From: Clostridium sp. Ade.TY
GTDB taxonomy: Bacteria; Bacillota; Clostridia; Clostridiales; Clostridiaceae
Assembly (NCBI RefSeq): GCF_000498355.1
Contig: NZ_AVSV01000034.1
Location: 1 to 61,877 of the forward strand
Direction: 5' to 3'
Length of the DNA stretch: 61,877 nt
A program made the position numbers and the translations under genes. This document shows positions 55,449-61,877 of the stretch, in pieces. Numbering within the stretch: position 1 is the first letter of the stretch; each line of letters begins with the position of its first letter. Under the pieces are notes generated by a model. It was given only the letters and a program-made list of their open reading frames with translations. It had not been told where the DNA came from and made no database searches.

Positions 55449-56759
55449 ATGTCAGGTTTATTAGGAACTTTACAAACAGCAAAATCAGGAATGGCTGCAA
55501 GTCAAATAGCAATACAAACAACATCACATAATATAGATAATTTAAATACACCAGGATACTCAAGACAAAGAGTGGAACAGGCAGCTAGTAGACCTTATAC
55601 TTCAATTGGTTATAACAGTCATAATGGACCAGGTCAAATTGGAACAGGTGTAACTATTAATGATGTAACAAGAATAAGAAATACTTTTTATGATTTTCAA
55701 TTTAGAAGCGAAAGTCATGTATATGGAGAAGTAAAGGTAAAGAATGAGTATTACAGAAATATGGAGAATATTTTTGATGAGCCATCAAAAAATTCTATAT
55801 CAGCATCTATTAATGATTTTTTTAATGCTTTAAATGAATTATCTAAAGATCCAAATAGTGATGGAGCAAAAAATGTAGTAATAGAAAAGGCAAAGTTTTT
55901 AAGTAACAATATTAATAGTGTTAATTCTAAACTTGAAATATTACAGGAACAATTAAATTCTCAGACAAATAATATTGTATCAGATATAAATAACAAAATT
56001 TCATCAATAAAAGAATTAGATAAGAATATAAAGTTAATTCAAGGGGCAGGAAAATCACCTAATGATTTATTAGATCAAAGAGATAATCTTATGGATGATT
56101 TAAGCTTTAAAATAAATGTTAATGATGACTTAGTAAAAGCAGTATTTGATGTTGAAGGAAAGGATTCTAACGTTCAAGATGCCGATTTAAATGCCTTAAA
56201 AGCTAAAATAGGAGAAAAAAGCTTAGGTGGTGAATTAGGCGGAACTAAATTTATGAATGATGAAATAGAAAAATATAAAAATAAATTAAAAACATTGGCT
56301 AATACTATAATTACTAATATAAATAATGTATATAAAGGTTCAGATAAATCAAAATTAGATATATTTGTAACAGGAAGTAATGGCAAACTTATTGATGTAA
56401 ATTCTAATATTTCAGAAGATGTAACTAAATTAGAAATGACATCTAATAAAGCTTTAGAATTACATAGTTTACAAAATAATAAAGTAGATATAGATGGAAA
56501 AAATATTACGGTAGGTAGCTACTATAATAGTACTATTCAAGAATTAGGACAATCTTCACAAAGGGCAATAAAAGAAGAAATTAATAATAGTAAGCTTTTA
56601 GCTAGTATAGATAAATCTAGGATGAGTGTTTCAGGTGTTTCTATGGATGAAGAAATATTAAATTTAGTTCAGCTGCAACATGCTTACAATGCAAGTGCTA
56701 AGGTAATTTCAACTATAGACTCATTACTAAATGTAGTGATAAATGGATTAATTAAGTAG
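55449..56759 (+). CDS. flgK: Flagellar hook-associated protein 1, FlgK
   Basis: FlgK forms the junction between hook and filament. The 436-aa product has the conserved N-terminal rod/hook motif (SGLLGTLQTAKSGMAASQIA, then SHNIDNLNTPGYSRQ) and the C-terminal EEILNLVQLQHAYNASAKVI. It is shorter than enterobacterial FlgK, reflecting a reduced central domain. TAGGAGAT precedes the ATG. Confidence 0.95.
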   Translation: MSGLLGTLQTAKSGMAASQIAIQTTSHNIDNLNTPGYSRQRVEQAASRPYTSIGYNSHNGPGQIGTGVTINDVTRIRNTFYDFQFRSESHVYGEVKVKNEYYRNMENIFDEPSKNSISASINDFFNALNELSKDPNSDGAKNVVIEKAKFLSNNINSVNSKLEILQEQLNSQTNNIVSDINNKISSIKELDKNIKLIQGAGKSPNDLLDQRDNLMDDLSFKINVNDDLVKAVFDVEGKDSNVQDADLNALKAKIGEKSLGGELGGTKFMNDEIEKYKNKLKTLANTIITNINNVYKGSDKSKLDIFVTGSNGKLIDVNSNISEDVTKLEMTSNKALELHSLQNNKVDIDGKNITVGSYYNSTIQELGQSSQRAIKEEINNSKLLASIDKSRMSVSGVSMDEEILNLVQLQHAYNASAKVISTIDSLLNVVINGLIK

Positions 56760-56770
56760 GGGGATAATAT

Positions 56771-57685
56771 ATGAGAATAACAAATAACAGTATTATGAGC
56801 AGTTATTTAAGGGATGTTCAAAATAATCTTCAAAATATGGATAGAATAAACGAAAAATTAAATACGGAAAGACAGGTTAATAAAATATCTGATGATCCAT
56901 TTAAAACAGTGAAAATACTTAATATACAAAATGAGATACAAAACAATGAAAAATATAATTATAACTGTGATGAAATTACAGGATGGCTTGATATTACAGA
57001 TGAATCTTTAGATAGGATAGCTAATTTAAGTAGCGATATTAAAACTAAGTTGACATCTATAAGTGGAGCTTTTGGAAAAAATGAAATAGCAGCTGTTAGA
57101 GCAGAGGTTAATGAAAAGATTAAACAAATAGGAGAAAATTTAAATACAACTTATGCTGGAAAATATATTTTTGGGGGACAACTTACAGATTCTAAACCTA
57201 TAAATACAAATATAGATGAAAATGGTATTGTTTCATTATCAATAGAAAATAAAGATGATGATAAATTGAATAAGAAGCTAACAAGTGCAATTTCTAGTGG
57301 TCTTAATATAAATTATAACCTTACAGTTAATGATATAACTGGAGGAGAAGAAGGTTTAAAATTATTTAAAGATTTAAGTGCAGCTTTAAATGGAGACTCA
57401 GTAGATATTGATAAAATAGGTAAACTATCTACAAAAATAGATAATTATATGAATGATATATTAAATAATAGATCAATTGTTGGAGCTAGAACTAATACAA
57501 TTGATAAAGTAAAGGATACTAATGATCAAAATATTTTATCTATGAAAGAAAGTTTATCAAATATGCAGGATGTAAATTTCACAAAGGAATTTATGCATTT
57601 AAAAGAGGCACAAATGGCATATACAGCAAGTTTACAAGTTGGAGCTAAATTAATTCAAGGTACTCTACTAGATTATTTAAGATAG
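56771..57685 (+). CDS. flgL: Flagellar hook-associated protein 3, FlgL
   Basis: FlgL is the second hook-filament junction protein. The 304-aa product begins MRITNNSIMSSYLRDVQNNL, has NKISDDPFKTVKI (flagellin-like D1), and ends with the conserved KEAQMAYTASLQVGAKLIQG. GGGGGATA precedes the ATG, 11 nt after flgK. Confidence 0.95.
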   Translation: MRITNNSIMSSYLRDVQNNLQNMDRINEKLNTERQVNKISDDPFKTVKILNIQNEIQNNEKYNYNCDEITGWLDITDESLDRIANLSSDIKTKLTSISGAFGKNEIAAVRAEVNEKIKQIGENLNTTYAGKYIFGGQLTDSKPINTNIDENGIVSLSIENKDDDKLNKKLTSAISSGLNINYNLTVNDITGGEEGLKLFKDLSAALNGDSVDIDKIGKLSTKIDNYMNDILNNRSIVGARTNTIDKVKDTNDQNILSMKESLSNMQDVNFTKEFMHLKEAQMAYTASLQVGAKLIQGTLLDYLR

Positions 57686-57695
57686 GAGATATTTT

Positions 57696-58070
57696 ATGAA
57701 GGTAGTATTTAAAAAAGGAATACCAGGATTTGAAAATATTAATGAATTTAAAATTAAAGATTTAGAAAATAATAAATTTAAAATAATAGAATCATTAGAT
57801 AATGAAATAAGTTTTGCAACAGTTAATCCTTTTGAAATTTATAATGAGTATGAAATTGATTTAAATGATGAAACCATTAAAGAATTACAAATAGAAGATC
57901 CTAAGGATGTTATGCTTTTAACTATTATAACTTTAGGAAAAACTTTAGAAAGTAGCACTATTAACTTAAAAGCACCATTAGTTATTAATGTTAAAAGTAA
58001 ACTTGGTAAACAATTTATAATACAAGGGGATAAATACAATACTAAGCATCCTTTAGTTAGGAGAAATTAA
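57696..58070 (+). CDS. fliW: Flagellar assembly factor FliW
   Basis: FliW binds either flagellin or CsrA. When flagellin accumulates in the cytosol FliW is sequestered and CsrA is free to repress flagellin translation. The 124-aa product has the family start [16 protein letters not shown] and a [17 protein letters not shown] tail. It lies one base before csrA, the typical arrangement. Confidence 0.95.
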   Translation: MKVVFKKGIPGFENINEFKIKDLENNKFKIIESLDNEISFATVNPFEIYNEYEIDLNDETIKELQIEDPKDVMLLTIITLGKTLESSTINLKAPLVINVKSKLGKQFIIQGDKYNTKHPLVRRN

Positions 58071-58071
58071 T

Positions 58072-58284
58072 ATGTTAGTAGTTACAAGAAAAAAAGATGA
58101 ATCTATATTAATTGGTGATGATATAGAAATTAAAATAACCAAAATAGAAGATGGAAGTGTAAAAATAGCTATTGAAGCACCAAAAGATGTAACAATTCTT
58201 AGAAAAGAAGTATACGAAAGAGTAAAGGAAGAAAATAAAAAAGCTGTTAGTAGTAATTTAAATTTATTAAAAGATCTAAAATAG
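58072..58284 (+). CDS. csrA: Carbon storage regulator CsrA
   Basis: CsrA is an RNA-binding dimer that blocks translation at GGA motifs. The 70-aa product starts [20 protein letters not shown] and has the RNA-contacting [10 protein letters not shown] segment. It follows fliW by one base, with its AGGAG site inside the fliW end. The flagellin leader downstream holds a perfect CsrA site, so flagellin is the evident target. Confidence 0.96.
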   Translation: MLVVTRKKDESILIGDDIEIKITKIEDGSVKIAIEAPKDVTILRKEVYERVKEENKKAVSSNLNLLKDLK

Positions 58285-58294
58285 GAGGACTAAA

Positions 58295-58681
58295 ATGTAT
58301 AGCGGTAGTAATAATCCATATAATGCATATAAAAATAATACTATAAATATGGCTTCTAAAGATCAACTTCTTTTGATGTTAGTTGATGGAGCAGTTAAAT
58401 ATACAAAAATAGCAAAACTTGCTATTGAAAAGAAAGATATAGAAAAAGCTCATAAGGAGTTAGTTAGAGTACAAGATATATTTACAGAACTTATGTCAAC
58501 TTTAGATAGAAGCTTAGGAGAAGATTTTGAAAATCTTTTTAATTTATATGATTTTATAAAAAGTAAATTAGCAGAAGCTAATATTAAAAAAAATATTCAA
58601 ATAATAGATGAAGTGCTACCTCTTATTGAAGAGGTTAGAAATACTTGGTATGAAGTAAGTAAAAAAGCAAAAGGCTTATAA
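58295..58681 (+). CDS. fliS: Flagellar export chaperone FliS
   Basis: FliS binds flagellin and prevents premature polymerisation. The 128-aa product has the family pattern YKNNTINMASKDQLLLMLVD followed by GAVKYTKIAKLAIE and a C-terminal EVRNTWYEVSKKA. TAGGAGGA precedes the ATG. It lies directly before fliD. Confidence 0.95.
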   Translation: MYSGSNNPYNAYKNNTINMASKDQLLLMLVDGAVKYTKIAKLAIEKKDIEKAHKELVRVQDIFTELMSTLDRSLGEDFENLFNLYDFIKSKLAEANIKKNIQIIDEVLPLIEEVRNTWYEVSKKAKGL

Positions 58682-58696
58682 AAAGGAGGGAGAAAT

Positions 58697-60187
58697 ATGT
58701 CCTCAATAAATTCAAATACTAATTCAGTCAATAATACAAATAGAATAACTGGTATGGCAACAGGTATGGATATTGATCAAATGGTTAAGGGTATGGTTTC
58801 AAGGGATCAGGCTAAAGTTAATAGCGTAGAACAAAAACAAAAAATAAATGAATGGAAACAAGAAAAGTATAGAGATGTCATTAAAAGCGTTAAAGGATTA
58901 TATGACAAATATTTTTCAATAGGATCTAAGGATTCAATAATGGCTAGTAAAGTATATAGTTCAAATACTATAAATAGTTCTAATAGTTCAATAATAAGTG
59001 CAACTGCTGGTTTAGGAGCTACTAATATTAATTATAATATGAGGGTAGATAAAATAGCTAAGTCCGCAGAGTTACAAAGTTCTAAGGTTAACTTAACTAA
59101 AGATACTAAAATATCCGATTTAGGACTTGCTGATACTAAGATAAAAATAAATGATGTGGATATTGATTTAAAAGATGCAAAAAATATTAGTGATGTAATA
59201 AATACAATTAATAATAAATTTCCTAAAAATGATGTACAAGCTTCCTTTAGTGAAATGACTGGAAAATTTACTATAAAAACTAGCAAAACAGGAGTATCTT
59301 CAGAACTTAAATTTGAAGGAGATTTATTTGAAAAATTAGAGTTAAAAAATGAAGACAAATTAGTTGGAAACAGTGGAACTGTAAATGGAAGCAATAGCAT
59401 TATAAAAGTTTTTGATGTAGAAGGCAAAGATATAAGAACTATAGAAAATGAAAGCAATACTTTTACTATAGATAATATTACATATAGTGTAAATGGGGTA
59501 AGTAAAGAGAATATTTCAATAACTTCAAAAACTGATACCTCAAGTGCAGTAGAAAAAATGAAAGACTTTGTTGAAGAATATAACAAAGTTATTGATAACA
59601 TATATGATTTAGTAACAGAAAAGAAAAATAGAGATTATAAGCCTCTTACACAAGAACAAAGAGATGATATGAAGGAAGAACAAATTAAAAAATGGGAAGA
59701 TAAAGCAAAAAAAGGTATCCTAAGAAATGATAAAGAAATGAGACAATTCATGGATGGAATTAGGTCTTCAATATCTGGAGTTATAGAAAGCACTGGATTC
59801 ACATTAAGTGATATTGGAATAAAACCAAATGATGATTATAATAAGCAAGGACAATTAATTCTTGATGAAGATAAATTTAAAGAGGCATTAGAGAAAAATG
59901 GAGAAAATGTATTTAAAACTGCAACAGAAGCTTTTTCTAAAATTAAAGATATTACTTATAATTATGCTGGAAGTTCTTCAGGGTTGTTTTTAAAGAAAGC
60001 TGGAATGAATAATTCTTCTACAGAAGTAAATAATCTTTATTCTAATGAAATAAGAAAACAGGAAATTTATATAAAAGAGTTAAAGAATAAGATGCAACAA
60101 AAGGAAGATAAGCTTTATAAAAAGTTTGCACTTTTAGAATCAAATATGAGTAAGATTAATGCACAGTTAAGTTATCTTATGAAATAA
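58697..60187 (+). CDS. fliD: Flagellar filament cap protein FliD
   Basis: FliD forms the pentameric or hexameric cap that folds flagellin at the filament tip. The 496-aa product starts with NRITGMATGMDIDQMVKGMV and shows the C-terminal coiled coil (about residues 455-496, KELKNKMQQKEDKLYKKFAL). AAAGGAGGG precedes the ATG. Confidence 0.95.
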   Translation: MSSINSNTNSVNNTNRITGMATGMDIDQMVKGMVSRDQAKVNSVEQKQKINEWKQEKYRDVIKSVKGLYDKYFSIGSKDSIMASKVYSSNTINSSNSSIISATAGLGATNINYNMRVDKIAKSAELQSSKVNLTKDTKISDLGLADTKIKINDVDIDLKDAKNISDVINTINNKFPKNDVQASFSEMTGKFTIKTSKTGVSSELKFEGDLFEKLELKNEDKLVGNSGTVNGSNSIIKVFDVEGKDIRTIENESNTFTIDNITYSVNGVSKENISITSKTDTSSAVEKMKDFVEEYNKVIDNIYDLVTEKKNRDYKPLTQEQRDDMKEEQIKKWEDKAKKGILRNDKEMRQFMDGIRSSISGVIESTGFTLSDIGIKPNDDYNKQGQLILDEDKFKEALEKNGENVFKTATEAFSKIKDITYNYAGSSSGLFLKKAGMNNSSTEVNNLYSNEIRKQEIYIKELKNKMQQKEDKLYKKFALLESNMSKINAQLSYLMK

Positions 60188-60201
60188 TAGAGGTTTTAAA
60201 T

Positions 60202-60525
60202 ATGATAAATTTATATAAAAATATTTCTTTGGACATAATAGATATTTTAAATGAAGATGATATAGATAATGAAAAATTAGAGTATAACATAGAGAAAAGA
60301 CAAAAGATTATTGATAGTTTAAATAGTGATAGTTTAAAATATTTTAAAAATCATTATAAAAATTCTGAAATAATAGAATTAGATAATAAAATAAAGAGTT
60401 TATTAGAAGAAAAAATTATAGAAGTTAGAAAAGAATTAAATTTATATAGAGTTAAAAAAAGTGTGAATGCTGTTTATGTAAATATGAATAAAAATAATTT
60501 GAATATTTTTTCAAAAAAAGTGTAA
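60202..60525 (+). CDS. FliT-like flagellar protein
   Basis: The 107-aa product is highly charged and helical, with no recognisable signature. Its size and place directly after fliD are those of FliT, the FliD chaperone, which diverges rapidly. Assignment is by context. An AGAGGTTTT site precedes the ATG. Its stop codon forms part of the -35 box of the flagellin promoter. Confidence 0.6.
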   Translation: MINLYKNISLDIIDILNEDDIDNEKLEYNIEKRQKIIDSLNSDSLKYFKNHYKNSEIIELDNKIKSLLEEKIIEVRKELNLYRVKKSVNAVYVNMNKNNLNIFSKKV

Positions 60526-60549
60526 AGCAAAAAATATATTTGCCGATAT
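60523..60549 (+). promoter_or_regulatory. Sigma-28 promoter of flagellin
   Basis: TAAA (60523-60526), a 15-base spacer, and GCCGATAT (60542-60549) match the sigma-28 consensus. The -35 overlaps the stop codon of the FliT-like gene. Transcription should start near 60556, giving a leader of about 73 nt. Confidence 0.92.
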
Positions 60550-60583
60550 ATATAATATAAGGTTAATTAATCTTATAACAAAA

Positions 60584-60618
60584 GACAAGGATGTCGACAA
60601 ATTTTAAATACTAAGGAG
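60584..60618 (+). promoter_or_regulatory. CsrA-binding leader of flagellin mRNA
   Basis: GACA-AGGA-TGTC (60584-60595) is a hairpin showing GGA in its loop and matching the CsrA consensus ACARGGAUGU. A second GGA lies in the ribosome site AAGGAGAG (60613-60620), about 26 nt downstream. A CsrA dimer could bridge both and block ribosomes, as described for Bacillus hag. Confidence 0.82.
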
Positions 60619-60628
60619 AGTAAAAAAT

Positions 60629-61786
60629 ATGAGAATTAACACAAATATGAATGCTATGACAGCATTAAACGCAATGAGCAAAAATACAGCTTTAGCTGGA
60701 ACATCAATGGGAAAAATATCTTCAGGATTAAGAATTAACAAAGCTGGAGATGACGCAGCAGGACTTGCAATATCAGAAAAAATGAGAAGCCAAATTAGAG
60801 GATTAGATCAAGCATCAAGAAATACTCAAGATGGTGTATCAATGATTCAAACAGCAGAAGGTGCAACAGAAGAAATCGGAAACATAGCTCAAAGAATGAG
60901 ACAACTTGCAGTTCAATCATCTAATGAAACAAATTCAGGTTCAGATAGAGCAAAGATTGCAGAAGAGTTAACTCAATTACATAAGGAAATTGATAGAATT
61001 GCAGATTCAACTCAATTTAATGGTAAGAACTTATTAAATGGAGAAACAAAAATTGGAGAAAAAACAACATATACTGCACAATCAGGATATTCTATAACAG
61101 GATTAGATGTAACTGGAGTTGCAGCTGGAGATATTAAAATGACAACTGCAGATAGTTCTGGTAACACAAGTATCACTGTTAAAGTAGGAACAGCAACTTA
61201 TACAGGAACAGGCACTGGCGGAACAGGTAAATTACAAGCTGGAACATATGAATTAACTGATAGTACTACTGGTAAGAAAATGACATTAAAATTAGATACA
61301 GCTGAAACAAAAGCTGAAACTGATAAGAAAGTTGGAGCTACAACATTAACTAATGTTAATGGAGAAGAAGTTAATTTACAAATTGGAGCTAATGCAGGAG
61401 AACAACAAGAATTAAAAGTTAAAATTGATAATTTAGGAACAACAGCATTAGGAATAGATAAAGATGCTATAGATTCAATGAAAGCAGAGGGAGCAGCTGG
61501 AACAACTGCAGCAAAAACAATGATAACTACTTTAGATAATGCTTTAGAAAAAATAAATACTTCAAGAGCTAACTTTGGAGCAGTACAAAACAGATTAGAA
61601 AGTGCTCAATCAAACTTAAGCACTTCAAGTGAAAACTTAACTGCAGCTGAATCAAGAATAAGAGACGTTGATGTGGCTAAAGAAATGATGACATTATCAA
61701 AATACAACTTATTAACACAAGCATCACAAGCTATGGCAGCTCAAGCTAAAAGTCAACCAGAAGGAATAATGCAATTATTAAGATAG
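60629..61786 (+). CDS. fliC: Flagellin
   Basis: This is the filament subunit. The 385-aa product has conserved N-terminal D0/D1 (MRINTNMNAMTALNAMSKNT, then SGLRINKAGDDAAGLAISEK) and C-terminal D1/D0 (ESRIRDVDVAKEMMTLSKYN, ending AQAKSQPEGIMQLLR). A Thr/Gly/Lys-rich central region (about residues 140-280) is the exposed, variable part and is small. AAGGAGAG precedes the ATG. It has its own sigma-28 promoter, CsrA site and terminator. Confidence 0.97.
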   Translation: MRINTNMNAMTALNAMSKNTALAGTSMGKISSGLRINKAGDDAAGLAISEKMRSQIRGLDQASRNTQDGVSMIQTAEGATEEIGNIAQRMRQLAVQSSNETNSGSDRAKIAEELTQLHKEIDRIADSTQFNGKNLLNGETKIGEKTTYTAQSGYSITGLDVTGVAAGDIKMTTADSSGNTSITVKVGTATYTGTGTGGTGKLQAGTYELTDSTTGKKMTLKLDTAETKAETDKKVGATTLTNVNGEEVNLQIGANAGEQQELKVKIDNLGTTALGIDKDAIDSMKAEGAAGTTAAKTMITTLDNALEKINTSRANFGAVQNRLESAQSNLSTSSENLTAAESRIRDVDVAKEMMTLSKYNLLTQASQAMAAQAKSQPEGIMQLLR

Positions 61787-61801
61787 ATAAGTAGATATTT
61801 A

Positions 61802-61836
61802 AAAGGATAAAGCTTTTAGCTTTATCCTTTATTATA
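61802..61836 (+). terminator. Terminator of flagellin
   Basis: AAAGGATAAAGCT (61802-61814) pairs with AGCTTTATCCTTT (61818-61830) around a TTT loop, followed by ATTAT. The loop is short and the T-run modest. Confidence 0.85.
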
Positions 61837-61877
61837 TAAATATTTTTATATTGTTATTAATTCATTTTTTACTTTAA

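Noticed and set aside
59032..59601. 189-codon open frame on the - strand
   Set aside because: It lies entirely within fliD in antisense, has no ribosome site and encodes a low-complexity hydrophobic sequence.

Overview
The window looks like a chromosomal segment of a motile, spore-forming, butyrate-producing Clostridium (sensu stricto). The support is very AT-rich intergenic DNA, strong GGAGG ribosome binding sites, AGA/ATA-rich codon use, the clostridial S10-spc-alpha ribosomal block followed by ecfAAT-truA-rplM-rpsI, a CwlD amidase and a SleB-type hydrolase (sporulation/cortex), ptb-buk (butyrate formation), and a late flagellar cluster. The species cannot be fixed from the sequence alone. 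Almost every gene is on the + strand. The exceptions are yitT and a two-gene group at 45278-46965. No mobile element, CRISPR array, tRNA, rRNA or prophage was seen. Region 1 (1-20810) is translation and secretion machinery. A terminator ends an upstream gene outside the window. A consensus promoter and a structured 5' leader precede rpsJ, and the S10/spc genes run to secY-adk-map-KOW protein-infA-rpmJ. The alpha operon (rpsM-rpsK-rpsD-rpoA-rplQ) has its own promoter and structured leader. After a terminator come the ECF vitamin-transporter energising module with truA, then rplM-rpsI behind an exact TTGACA-N17-TATAAT promoter and an L13-leader-like RNA. Region 2 (20811-33125) holds mixed housekeeping genes: a Na/phosphate symporter, CwlD, two-subunit class I fumarase, YitT, an OmpR-type two-component system, an ArsC/Spx-like protein, and a class I ribonucleotide reductase with two NrdR-box-like sites at its promoter. 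Region 3 (33126-46965) is a looser, accessory-like stretch with long AT-rich spacers: a YjeM-type amino acid transporter, PTS enzyme I behind a candidate attenuator, a split chromate transporter, heme oxygenase, isoaspartyl dipeptidase, a membrane protein of unknown function, a sirohaem sulfite/nitrite reductase, non-phosphorylating GapN, and on the - strand a cell-wall hydrolase and a membrane-anchored helical protein of unknown function. Region 4 (46966-53119) has c-di-AMP synthesis (cdaA-cdaR), an FAD dehydrogenase and ptb-buk with a Rex-like operator. Region 5 (53120-61877) is late flagellar assembly: a lytic transglycosylase, a YaaR-family protein and a small FliN, then two sigma-28 promoters driving flgM-flgN-flgK-flgL-fliW-csrA-fliS-fliD-fliT-like and flagellin. 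The flagellin leader carries a textbook CsrA hairpin, so FliW/CsrA/flagellin homeostasis is encoded in one block. I do not see a clearly new multi-gene system. The best leads are regulatory RNAs and leaders, the shortened ATP-cone of NrdA, and the unknown minus-strand protein paired with a SleB-type hydrolase.
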